Assembly: GCA_002316795.1 (NCBI GenBank)
Contig: DCEE01000007.1
Span: 1-38,575 of the forward strand
From: Synergistaceae bacterium UBA1037
Lineage (GTDB): Bacteria > Synergistota > Synergistia > Synergistales > Synergistaceae
Direction of reading: 5' to 3'
Length of the DNA: 38,575 nt
The translations under genes and the position numbers were made by a program. A model generated the notes under the pieces. It had not been told where the DNA came from. It saw nothing but the letters and a program-made list of their open reading frames with translations, and did not search any database. Shown here piece by piece: positions 8,609 to 16,203 of the stretch (its first letter is position 1; every line of letters starts with the position of its first letter).

Positions 8609-10147
8609 ATGACATTGACAGTAATTTTGAGTGTGATAGCAGGACTCGCTGTCGGAGTCCTGATAGGATTTATGTACCAGAAAAACGCAGCAACCAAGAA
8701 ATACAAGGGAGCTCTTTCCGAATCAGAGAGGATGATCTCCGAAGCAGCCAAAAAGGCCGAGCAGATGAAGCGGGACATCGTTTCAGAAGGAAAGGAAGAG
8801 ATCCACAGATTAAGGCAGGAGCTCGACAGGGACACCAAGGAACGCAGAAACGAGCTGCAGCGCTCCGAGAGGCGTCTTGAACAGAAAGAAGAAAATCTTG
8901 ACAGGAAGATCGAAAGCATCAGCCGAAAAGAAGAGGAACTGGTCCAGAAACATGAACAGGCGCAGGAAAAACTCAACCAGCTCTCCGTAAAGGAACAGGA
9001 ACTGATCTCCAATCTCGAACAGACAGCACAGCTTACACGCGAACAGGCCAGAGACCTCCTGCTGACCGAAGTTGAGTCCGAAGCGAACCACCTGATAGGT
9101 CTCAGGCTTAAAGAACTGGAAGAACGTGCGAAGCGTGAAGCAGATCGCAAAGCTCAGGAAATTATTGCAACCGCAGTCCAGCGCTGCAGTGTTGAATTTA
9201 CGTCTGACGCAGTGGTCAGCGTTGTAAATCTTCCTTCCGACGAGATGAAGGGCCGTATCATCGGCAGAGAGGGCCGCAACATCAGGACCTTTGAAACCCT
9301 TACAGGCGTAGACCTGATAGTTGACGATACCCCCGAAGCCGTTACATTGAGCAGTTTTGACCCTGTGCGCCGTGAAGTCGCAAGACTTTCGCTTGAAAGG
9401 CTTGTAGTTGACGGACGCATCCATCCTGCCCGGATAGAGGAAATTATTGAACGAGCAGAAAAAGATGTCCAGATCCAGATCCTTGAGACTGCAGAACAGG
9501 CATTGCTTGAGACCGGCATCAAGAACATGCACATCGAACTTACCAAGATCATCGGTCAGCTCAGATATCGTACCAGTTATGGCCAAAATGCGTTGGCTCA
9601 CAGCCTTGAAGTGGCCCATCTTGCAGGCATAATGGCGGCAGAAATGGGACTGGATGAGCTTAAGGCCAGAAGAGCAGGACTCCTGCATGATATCGGGAAA
9701 GCCGTTGACCATCAGGTGGAAGGACCTCATGCAAAGATAGGTGCTGATCTTGCAAAAAGATACGGAGAAGCCCCTGATATCGTTAATTCGATAGCAGCTC
9801 ACCACGAGGATGAGGAACCGCAGACTATTTATGCCGTCCTCATAGCTGCCGCCGACGCGGTAAGCGCCTCACGGCCCGGAGCCCGCAGGGAGAGTCTTGA
9901 TGCTTATGTAAAGAGGCTTGAGAAACTGGAAGAAGTTGCCAAGTCATTCGGAGGAGTCAGTAAGGCTTTTGCCATCCAGGCAGGACGCGAAGTCCGTGTA
10001 GCTGTATCTCCCTCGGTCACAGACGACGGTGCTATGCAAAAACTTGCATATGACATAGCCCGTAAGATCGAGGAAGAAATGAGATATCCCGGCCAGATCA
10101 AGGTGACGCTGCTTAAAGAGACGAGAGCTGTCGAGTATGCCAAGTAG
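8609..10147 (+). CDS. rny: Ribonuclease Y
   Basis: A 512-residue membrane-anchored endoribonuclease that starts mRNA decay. It has an N-terminal membrane helix (residues 3-22), a long coiled coil (about 30-180), a KH RNA-binding domain (about 205-265, with [15 protein letters not shown]), and an HD phosphohydrolase domain with [10 protein letters not shown] and the AAHHEDEEP segment. Length and domain order match Bacillus subtilis RNase Y. The start is fixed by GAGGTGATAG upstream and the membrane helix. As in Bacillus, ymdB follows directly. Confidence 0.97.
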   Translation: MTLTVILSVIAGLAVGVLIGFMYQKNAATKKYKGALSESERMISEAAKKAEQMKRDIVSEGKEEIHRLRQELDRDTKERRNELQRSERRLEQKEENLDRKIESISRKEEELVQKHEQAQEKLNQLSVKEQELISNLEQTAQLTREQARDLLLTEVESEANHLIGLRLKELEERAKREADRKAQEIIATAVQRCSVEFTSDAVVSVVNLPSDEMKGRIIGREGRNIRTFETLTGVDLIVDDTPEAVTLSSFDPVRREVARLSLERLVVDGRIHPARIEEIIERAEKDVQIQILETAEQALLETGIKNMHIELTKIIGQLRYRTSYGQNALAHSLEVAHLAGIMAAEMGLDELKARRAGLLHDIGKAVDHQVEGPHAKIGADLAKRYGEAPDIVNSIAAHHEDEEPQTIYAVLIAAADAVSASRPGARRESLDAYVKRLEKLEEVAKSFGGVSKAFAIQAGREVRVAVSPSVTDDGAMQKLAYDIARKIEEEMRYPGQIKVTLLKETRAVEYAK

Positions 10148-10156
10148 GTGAAGCAG

Positions 10157-10936
10157 ATGCGGATCCTTTTTATCGGAGACATAATGGGAAGGCCCGGGCG
10201 GAAAGCTGTCCCCCGGGTTTTGCCTTCTCTGCGCGAGGAATTCGGTAATTTCGACTTTATCATCGCCAACGGAGAAAACAGCGCTGCCGGTTTCGGCCTT
10301 ACCGAGACGGTGATGAACGAACTTTTCTCAATGGGGATAGATATCCTGACAAGCGGCAACCACGTTTGGGACAAAAAAGACATCCTGCCCTTTTTGGACA
10401 GCGAGAAAAGGATACTCAGACCTGCTAATCACCCTGAGGGTACTCCCGGCCGCGGCTGCGGAGTATTTGAAAAAAGCGGCAGGAAGCTTGCGGTGATATC
10501 CCTTCAGGGACGAACTTTCATGCCCCCCCTTGACTGTCCTTTCCGGACAGCCGAAAGGCTGGTTGAAAAATTGGAGACCAGGGCGATCTTTGTCGATTTC
10601 CATGCTGAGGCATCGTCAGAAAAAAAGGCCCTTGCCTGCTGGCTGGATGGAAAAATATCTGCCCTTGCAGGAACTCACACGCATGTACAAACATCGGATG
10701 AGCAGGTGCTTCAGGGTGGCACGGCATTCATATCCGATGTAGGCATGACAGGGGGCCATGGCGGCATAATCGGGATGACAGCCGAATCTGTGATGCCTAA
10801 ATTTTTATACGGCATGCCGAGCAAGTTCGAAGTCTGCGATACAGACGTAAGGTTCCAGGCCATAGTTGTCGATATTGATGACGAAACAGGCAGGGGGATG
10901 GATATTTGCAGGATCGACGCACCATGTGAAAGTTGA
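10157..10936 (+). CDS. ymdB: YmdB-family metallophosphoesterase (2',3'-cyclic-nucleotide phosphodiesterase)
   Basis: A 259-residue calcineurin-like phosphoesterase. The di-metal site is visible in FIGDIMGRPGR (Asp8), NGENSA, SGNHVWD and THTHVQT, followed by GMTGGHGGIIGM. In B. subtilis YmdB hydrolyses 2',3'-cAMP and influences biofilm and RNA turnover together with RNase Y. A GTG at 10148 would add three residues, but the ATG at 10157 has AGGTGA 5 bases upstream and matches the usual N terminus MRILFIGD. It is 9 bases from rny and followed by a terminator. Confidence 0.93.
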   Translation: MRILFIGDIMGRPGRKAVPRVLPSLREEFGNFDFIIANGENSAAGFGLTETVMNELFSMGIDILTSGNHVWDKKDILPFLDSEKRILRPANHPEGTPGRGCGVFEKSGRKLAVISLQGRTFMPPLDCPFRTAERLVEKLETRAIFVDFHAEASSEKKALACWLDGKISALAGTHTHVQTSDEQVLQGGTAFISDVGMTGGHGGIIGMTAESVMPKFLYGMPSKFEVCDTDVRFQAIVVDIDDETGRGMDICRIDAPCES

Positions 10937-10965
10937 TGAATACTATTTAACGCTGATAATTAAGC

Positions 10966-11012
10966 AATGGCGGGAGACTACCTTTTATGGTTTTCCCGCC
11001 ATTATTTTATGG
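10966..11012 (+). terminator. Terminator after ymdB
   Basis: AATGGCGGGA (10966-10975) pairs with TCCCGCCATT (10994-11003), an uninterrupted 10-bp stem with an 18-base loop, followed by ATTTTAT. It closes the rny-ymdB unit. The rest of the 296-base gap to the symporter holds a promoter and an AT-rich stretch with no gene. Confidence 0.75.
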
Positions 11013-11138
11013 GGCCGGCCTTTTTTTATGGTTTGATTTTGATCTGTGGAATCGTTGTTTTATTGTGAAAATAAAAAAATAATTTAAAAATACCTGCTAT
11101 TTAGTCTAAGTATGCCCAGAATATAACCATTTTACAAC

Positions 11139-11167
11139 TTGAATTATTGACTGTAATATGTTATACA
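11139..11167 (+). promoter_or_regulatory. Predicted promoter of the SNF symporter
   Basis: TTGAAT (11139-11144) and TATACA (11162-11167) with a 17-base spacer, giving a leader of about 55 bases before the ATG at 11233. The leader contains GGCTTTTTTAA at about 11202-11212, which could be a weak attenuator, but I could not draw a convincing stem. Confidence 0.45.
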
Positions 11168-11232
11168 ACTTAAGCGCTGAAGGGGCTTTGCTTTAGCTGT
11201 GGCTTTTTTAATCATCGAAAGGAGAGGATTTT

Positions 11233-12567
11233 ATGTCAGAAAACAGAGAACAGTGGGGCAGCCGGTTTGGTTTTATTATGGCTGCTGCAGGTTCAGCGGT
11301 TGGTCTTGGTAATATCTGGCGGTTCCCCTACATCACGGGGAAATATGGCGGAGCGGCTTTTGTCCTTGTTTATCTTGCGGTAGTCGTTTTTATCGGTATG
11401 TCTGTAATGCTGGCGGAGTTCGTTATCGGGCGCAATGCTCAGTCTGACGCGGTTGGTTCCTTCAGGAAACTCGGAGGCGGAGCCTGGCCCTTCGTAGGAT
11501 GGATGGGCTGCTTCTGCGGATTCGTGATCCTGTCTTATTATGCAGTAATTGCCGGCTGGACAGTAGCTTACATGTTTAAATCCTTCGGCGGACTGATGTC
11601 GGACGCAGCTGCAGGAAAAGCAGGAGATGTATTCGGAGCATTCGTCTCCGACCCGGTGCAGTCCATAGCGTATCATATCGCTGTGATGGCAGTTACGACC
11701 GGGATAGTATTCAAAGGTATCAGCGGCGGGATAGAAAAGAGCTGTAAAGTCCTCATGCCTGCGCTCTTTGCCATACTGCTGATACTGATCGTTCGTTCGG
11801 TAACACTCCCGGGTGCCGGCGCCGGGCTTGAATTCTATGTCAAACCCGATTTCTCAAAGCTTTCAAGCCAGGCTCTGCTTGCCGCGGTCGGCCAGGGCTT
11901 CTTCTCGCTCTCACTTGGCATGGGATGCATGATCACTTACGGAAGTTATCTCGGAAAGAATGATTACCTACCCTCAATAGCCAGAACGGTCGTAATGCTT
12001 GACACGTCAGTTGCTATCCTTGCGGGTTTTGTAATTTTCCCCGCGGTGTTTGCTTTCGGTATCGAACCCGGCGCAGGCCCTGGACTTACGTTTGTAACAC
12101 TTCCGGCAGTTTTTGCGAAGATGCCTATGGGATCCGTCTTCTCATTTGCATTCTTCCTTCTTCTTTTCATAGCTGCCCTTACATCTGCCATATCACTGCT
12201 TGAAGTGGTTGTTACATACGCCATCGACCAGATGAAATGGAACAGGGCGAAGGCAGCGATAGTCATGGGAACAGCGATAGCCCTTCTGGGCATCCCTTCA
12301 GCCCTTTCAGTCGGAGGACACATTCCCCAGATCGCAGGGAAAGACTTCCTTGATGCGGCAGACTTTATCACCAACAACGTGATAATGCCGCTCGGCGGGA
12401 TCTTTATCTCTGTCTTTGTCGGATGGGTGTGGTCAGACGGCGCAAAGGCCGAAGTCACGGACAACGGGAAGCTCGTCTTCCCGATGTACACAGCATGGCT
12501 TTGGATGTGCCGCGTAGTGGCCCCCGTATCCATCGCAGCAATATTTATAACCGGTCTTAAGTGGTAA
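11233..12567 (+). CDS. Sodium:amino-acid symporter, NSS/SNF family
   Basis: A 444-residue integral membrane protein of the neurotransmitter:sodium symporter family (bacterial relatives LeuT, TyT1, MhsT). The first membrane helix has the signature GSAVGLGNIWRFPY, whose residues form the Na+ and amino-acid sites. About 11 hydrophobic segments follow, as in the shorter bacterial members. The ATG at 11233 has AAAGGAGAGG 7 bases upstream. The substrate cannot be read from sequence. Its place immediately before the glycine-reductase cluster suggests import of glycine or another Stickland amino acid, which is inference only. Confidence 0.9.
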   Translation: MSENREQWGSRFGFIMAAAGSAVGLGNIWRFPYITGKYGGAAFVLVYLAVVVFIGMSVMLAEFVIGRNAQSDAVGSFRKLGGGAWPFVGWMGCFCGFVILSYYAVIAGWTVAYMFKSFGGLMSDAAAGKAGDVFGAFVSDPVQSIAYHIAVMAVTTGIVFKGISGGIEKSCKVLMPALFAILLILIVRSVTLPGAGAGLEFYVKPDFSKLSSQALLAAVGQGFFSLSLGMGCMITYGSYLGKNDYLPSIARTVVMLDTSVAILAGFVIFPAVFAFGIEPGAGPGLTFVTLPAVFAKMPMGSVFSFAFFLLLFIAALTSAISLLEVVVTYAIDQMKWNRAKAAIVMGTAIALLGIPSALSVGGHIPQIAGKDFLDAADFITNNVIMPLGGIFISVFVGWVWSDGAKAEVTDNGKLVFPMYTAWLWMCRVVAPVSIAAIFITGLKW

Positions 12568-12603
12568 ACGTTATTTAATCTACAGAAATACCTGATATCA
12601 AAA

Positions 12604-12637
12604 AGAGGGCCACGGTTGTTGACAAGACCGTGGCTCT
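12604..12637 (+). terminator. Hairpin after the symporter gene, possible terminator
   Basis: AGAGGGCCACGGT and ACCGTGGCTCT form a stem of about 11 bp with a roughly 10-base loop. There is no T-run after it (TGCTATACTTT), so termination may be weak. The -35 box of the riboswitch promoter lies in its loop. Confidence 0.45.
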
Positions 12638-12646
12638 TGCTATACT
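12619..12646 (+). promoter_or_regulatory. Promoter of the glycine-riboswitch / grd transcript
   Basis: TTGACA (12619-12624) and TATACT (12641-12646) are 16 bases apart, a near-consensus sigma-70 promoter. The predicted start, near 12653, lies about 13 bases before the aptamer P1 stem, so the riboswitch would be the first element of the RNA. Confidence 0.7.
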
Positions 12647-12665
12647 TTGGACAATCTGGATGAAC

Positions 12666-12752
12666 GCAGCAAGAGAGACCTCTGGTACAGCCGGGGGCGC
12701 CGAAGGGGCAAAGCGATTTAAAGCTGAAACTCTCAGGCATAAGGATTGCTGC
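12666..12752 (+). promoter_or_regulatory. Glycine riboswitch aptamer (gcvT-type)
   Basis: The conserved core of the glycine aptamer is present: GAGAGACC, GGCGCCGAAGGGGCAA and AAACTCTCAGGCATAAGGA. P1 closes with GCAGCAA (12666-12672) and TTGCTGC (12746-12752), 7 bp without mismatch. I find one full aptamer. The following bases (CAGTACTCTG) could be the remnant 'ghost' stem seen in single-aptamer glycine switches. It precedes grdX and the glycine reductase genes, a sensible glycine-sensing target. Confidence 0.9.
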
Positions 12753-12798
12753 CGGACAGTACTCTGAAGACGGCTAAAGGTCGTTATTATGGCTTTTA

Positions 12799-12863
12799 GG
12801 GAACGGGGACAGAGGATCTCTTGCTGAGAGGCGGGGTTCCTGTGGACTTGTTCCCTTTTTTTT
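12799..12863 (+). terminator. Riboswitch expression platform with intrinsic terminator overlapping the grdX start
   Basis: GGGAAC (12799-12804) pairs with GTTCCC (12850-12855), with inner ACAG/CTGT and CTCT/AGAG helices, followed by eight Ts (12856-12863). The 3' arm and T-run are coding sequence of grdX. The stretch 12811-12826 is also complementary to the 5' side of the aptamer (12667-12683), so it can swap partners. Whether glycine turns transcription on or off cannot be decided by eye. Confidence 0.6.
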
Positions 12864-13273
12864 ATACATGTCTCACAAACAATAAAAACCTCGCCGCCTG
12901 CCTGGAAGAGGCGCAGTTTGTGGATGGGCCCGCGCTTTCGGTGTTGAAAAGGGCAAGGGATCTGATCCACAGCGGATGGGAGCTTGAGGCGAACCCCCTT
13001 TACGGCAACCTTAAACCTAATCAGCAGCCCTACAGGACATTGGTCCTTAAATCTAAAAAAGGGAAGACCGGGCTTCTGGTCGACCATTATTCTCTTCAGC
13101 TTATCGAATCAGCGATCGCAGTCTACTCTGACTGCAAAATAACCAGAGTGCCAGGCGACATGCCTGAGGATATAGACAGCGATTACAAGTATGTGGATTT
13201 TACTTTGATGGAGGAAACACTGAAAAACTGCGGACTGCTGCGTAAGAGCCTTAAGAGGACAGCCGGGAGGTGA
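12842..13273 (+). CDS. grdX: GrdX family protein
   Basis: A 143-residue protein of the GrdX family, found at the head of glycine/sarcosine/betaine reductase operons in clostridia; its biochemical role is unknown. The family pattern is visible in YTCLTNN near the N terminus, LKRARDLIHSGWELEANPL and YGNLKPNQQPYRTLVL. The conserved YTCLTNN strand lies directly after the riboswitch T-run and no start codon lies between, so translation must begin upstream. GTG at 12842 is preferred, with GAGAGGCGGGG (12826-12836) as ribosome site; TTG at 12848 is the alternative. The gap of 63 bases to grdE contains no terminator. Confidence 0.82.
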   Translation: MDLFPFFYTCLTNNKNLAACLEEAQFVDGPALSVLKRARDLIHSGWELEANPLYGNLKPNQQPYRTLVLKSKKGKTGLLVDHYSLQLIESAIAVYSDCKITRVPGDMPEDIDSDYKYVDFTLMEETLKNCGLLRKSLKRTAGR

Positions 13274-13336
13274 AGGAGAGGTATCTCGCATTTTGAAATC
13301 ACAAAGGCATCGACACTATCTGTAAGGAGGAATTCT

Positions 13337-14632
13337 ATGAAACTGGAACTTATGAAAGTAAATGTCAAAAGCGTTGGCTGGGGTGACAGGACAGAAGTCC
13401 TAAAAGACGGAACGCTAAAAGTAAATAAAAAAGAACTTCTTGCCCATGTCACGGACGAAGAGAACCTTAAAAGCATAGGTGCAGAAATCGCTCTTCCGGG
13501 AGAAAGCGTGAGAATAACCCCTGTCAAGGACGCGATCCAGCCAAGATATAAAATAGAAGGCTGCGGACAGGTCTTCCCGGGAATGGTCAGCGATGTTGAA
13601 TCCGTAGGCGAGGGAAAGACACTTGTCCTTGAAGGAGCAGCTGTCGTAACATGCGGGAGGATAGTAGGGTTTCAGGAAGGCATTGTAGACATGTCAGGAA
13701 AAGGGTCTGAGTATACTCCTTTCTCCAAAACGTGCAATGTTGTCCTGGTCTTTGAACCCCAAGAGGGCATCGAGGTCTATGCCTATGAGAAAGCGTGCAG
13801 GCTCGCAGGCCTGAAGGCCGCGATGTACCTTGCGAAATGCGTGTATGAATCAGGAGGGACACCGGATAAGACCGAGACGTACGAGATACCTCCTTTCACC
13901 CGCAGCATGAACGCCTTTCCGGGCCTCCCTAAGGTGGCGTACCTTTACATGCTCCAGACACAGGGGCTGCTTCACGATACCTATGTTTACGGGATCGATG
14001 CGAAGAGGATACTGCCTACCATGATCCATCCTAACGAAACCATGGACGGAGCCATAGTTTCAGGCAACTGCGTCTCTGCATGCGACAAGAACAGCACCTA
14101 CGTCCACCAGAACAATCCGGTCATCAGATCTCTCTACGAGCGTCACGGTAAGGATATCAATTTCGTCGGGGTCATCATAACAAATGAAAACGTCACCCTT
14201 GCTGACAAGAGAAGAAGTTCGTCATACGCAGTGAAGATCGCCGGAATGTTCGGGGTCGATGGCCTTGTGATCAGCGAAGAGGGTTTCGGAAATCCCGATG
14301 CTGACCTCATCATGAACTGTCACAAGGCGGAGAAGGCAGGAATAAAAACGGTCCTGATAACCGACGAGTTCGCCGGAAGGGACGGGGCAAGCCAATCCCT
14401 CGCAGATGCAGCGCCGGAGGCAAATGCTGTTGTTACGGCAGGTAACGCCAACATGATCGTTGTCCTTCCTCCGATGGAGAGGGTCATTGGTTTTACTGAA
14501 TATGTAAATGTAATAGCCGGAGGCTTTGACGGATCACTTAAACCCGACGGGTCGATAGAAGTTGAACTTCAGGCGATCACAGGCGCGACATGCGAGCTGG
14601 GATTCAATAAGCTCGGGGCAGAGACCTGGTAG
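13337..14632 (+). CDS. grdE: Glycine reductase complex component B, subunits alpha/beta proprotein (GrdE)
   Basis: A 431-residue proprotein of the substrate-binding component B. Family members are cleaved before a cysteine that becomes a pyruvoyl group, which forms a Schiff base with glycine. That site is visible here as SGN-CVSACDKNSTY, with Asn244 and Cys245, giving fragments of about 25 and 20 kDa as known for clostridial GrdE. Downstream, HQNNPVIRSLYERHGKD and GVIITNENVTLADKRRSSSY are family-typical. The start has GTAAGGAGG upstream. Sarcosine (GrdG) and betaine (GrdI) versions are close relatives; glycine is preferred because of the glycine riboswitch. Confidence 0.93.
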   Translation: MKLELMKVNVKSVGWGDRTEVLKDGTLKVNKKELLAHVTDEENLKSIGAEIALPGESVRITPVKDAIQPRYKIEGCGQVFPGMVSDVESVGEGKTLVLEGAAVVTCGRIVGFQEGIVDMSGKGSEYTPFSKTCNVVLVFEPQEGIEVYAYEKACRLAGLKAAMYLAKCVYESGGTPDKTETYEIPPFTRSMNAFPGLPKVAYLYMLQTQGLLHDTYVYGIDAKRILPTMIHPNETMDGAIVSGNCVSACDKNSTYVHQNNPVIRSLYERHGKDINFVGVIITNENVTLADKRRSSSYAVKIAGMFGVDGLVISEEGFGNPDADLIMNCHKAEKAGIKTVLITDEFAGRDGASQSLADAAPEANAVVTAGNANMIVVLPPMERVIGFTEYVNVIAGGFDGSLKPDGSIEVELQAITGATCELGFNKLGAETW

Positions 14633-14645
14633 GGGAGGTTAAATA

Positions 14646-15950
14646 ATGACTTACAGGATAGTTCACTACATTAATCAGTTTTTCGCCGGAATAGGCGGAG
14701 AGGAAAAAGCTGGTGTCGGACCCGAGTCCCGCAATGGAGCACTTGGTCCCGGGATGGCCTTTAAGGCTGCTTTCGGAAATGAAGCGGAGATAGTCGGCAC
14801 AGTCATATGCGGCGACGGATATTTTGCCGAGAACATGGATGAGGCTGCAGAGAAGATATTAAAGATGATCTCAGATCTCAAACCTGATGCGGTCATCGCA
14901 GGACCGGCTTTCAACGCAGGACGCTACGGGACGGCATGTGGTGCCGTCAGCGAGGCAGTGTCCAAAAAACTTGGTATACCGGTCGTTACGGGCATGTACC
15001 CCGAGAATCCCGGAGTCGACATGTACAGGAAGGGCATCTATATCGTTGAGACCTCTGACAGTGCAAGAGGCATAAAGGACGCAGTCCCCGCGATGGCGAA
15101 ACTGATCATGAAGTCACTCCGCGGAGAGCTTTTGGGAAGCCCTGCCGATGAAGGCTACATTGAACGCGGTGTAAGGGTCAACCGTTTCAATGACAGGATA
15201 GGTGCCGCGCGTGCCGTGGATATGCTTGTCAAAAAACTGAAGGGCGAGGAATTCAGGACAGAATATCCGATGCCGGTTTTTGACAGGGTACCGCCGGCAG
15301 AGCCGATAAAGGACATGAAAAACGCTGTGATAGCGCTTGTTACGTCCGGCGGTATCGTCCCGAAGGGCAATCCTGACCACATCGAAGCCTCAAGTGCCTC
15401 AAAGTACGGCACTTACAGTATAGCCGGGGTGCAGAGCGCTGACGAAGTAGCCTACGCAACTGCACACGGAGGCTATGACCCGACATATGCCAATACCGAC
15501 CCTAACCGTGTACTTCCGATAGATGTGCTGAGGGAGATGGAAAAGGAGGGGGAATTCAAGAAACTCTACGACTATTTCTTTACTACAGTCGGGAATGGGA
15601 CGCCGGTCGCAAATGCCAAGAAATTTGGATCTGAGATAGGGGCGAGACTGAAAAAAGACGGCGTTGATGCTGTGATACTCACCTCCACCTGAGGAACTTG
15701 CACCCGTTGCGGAGCAACGATGGTCAAGGCAATTGAGTCCACAGGCATAGCAGTCGTTCACATTTGCACGATAGTCCCGATCTCACAGACTGTCGGAGCA
15801 AACAGGATCGTTCCTGCGGTAGCAATACCATATCCTCTGGGCGATCCCTCAAAGAGCCGCGAGGAGGAGAAGGTGATCAGAAGGGGCATTCTTGAGAAAG
15901 CTCTCGAAGCTCTGAAGACACCGATCAGGGAACAGACAGTATTCAACTAG
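14646..15950 (+). CDS. grdB: Glycine reductase component B gamma subunit, selenoprotein GrdB (in-frame UGA = Sec)
   Basis: A 434-residue selenoprotein. The frame opens at ATG 14646 (GGGGAGG upstream), meets TGA at 15690-15692 and continues without another stop to TAG at 15948-15950. Around the TGA the protein reads VILTST-Sec-GTCTRCGATM, the known GrdB active-site context; Sec is residue 349. Downstream residues (VVHICTIVPIS, GANRIVPAVAIPYPLGDP) are also GrdB. The selenocysteine attacks the pyruvoyl-bound glycine and passes the carboxymethyl group to selenoprotein A. A stem-loop right after the TGA fits a bacterial SECIS. Ordinary gene calling would wrongly split this into 348- and 76-residue pieces. 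Confidence 0.95.
15690..15719 (+). promoter_or_regulatory. UGA selenocysteine codon with SECIS-like hairpin
   Basis: TGA at 15690-15692 is followed by CGTTGC (15705-15710), loop GGA, and GCAACG (15714-15719), a perfect 6-bp stem whose loop begins 18 bases after the UGA. Bacterial SECIS elements place a small G-containing apical loop roughly 16-37 bases after the UGA. SelB binding is inferred. Confidence 0.75.
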
Positions 15951-15986
15951 CCGATCCCTGCGGCCTGAAAGACCTATATTCAAGAT

Positions 15987-16027
15987 GACGGCAGGATGGT
16001 CCGCTCTGCAATGACTGTTCTGTCGTC
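15987..16027 (+). terminator. Possible hairpin terminator after grdB
   Basis: GACGGCAG (15987-15994) pairs with CTGTCGTC (16020-16027), 8 bp with one G-U. The following sequence has a short delayed T-run (GTTTTTAT at 16036-16043). The long loop and delayed T-run make termination uncertain. It lies in the 253-base gap before grdC. Confidence 0.35.
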
Positions 16028-16045
16028 ACTTGTAAGTTTTTATAT

Positions 16046-16074
16046 TTTCAATATTATGTTAGGCAGAATATAAT
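16046..16074 (+). promoter_or_regulatory. Possible separate promoter for grdC-grdD
   Basis: A perfect TATAAT (16069-16074) with TTTCAA 17 bases upstream (16046-16051). The rest of the gap to grdC is very AT-rich. This suggests grdCD can be transcribed independently of the riboswitch. Confidence 0.4.
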
Positions 16075-16203
16075 TTGTGGGTGTTTTTGTGAAATTTTTA
16101 TTCGACCAAATAAAGACTCCCAATTTTTAAAAAATTATAATTAAAATAGATGCACTGCAATAACCTGACAATAATTCAGCGGTCAAATATGGAGGAATGC
16201 CAG

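Noticed and set aside
8410..9805. Long minus-strand open frames opposite rny (246 and 331 codons)
   Set aside because: Low-complexity Ser/Arg/Cys- and Phe/Leu-rich translations that mirror the coiled-coil codon bias of rny; no ribosome site or family match.
15720..15950. Separate 76-residue ORF starting at ATG 15720
   Set aside because: It is the 3' part of grdB after the selenocysteine UGA, in the same frame, with conserved GrdB sequence.
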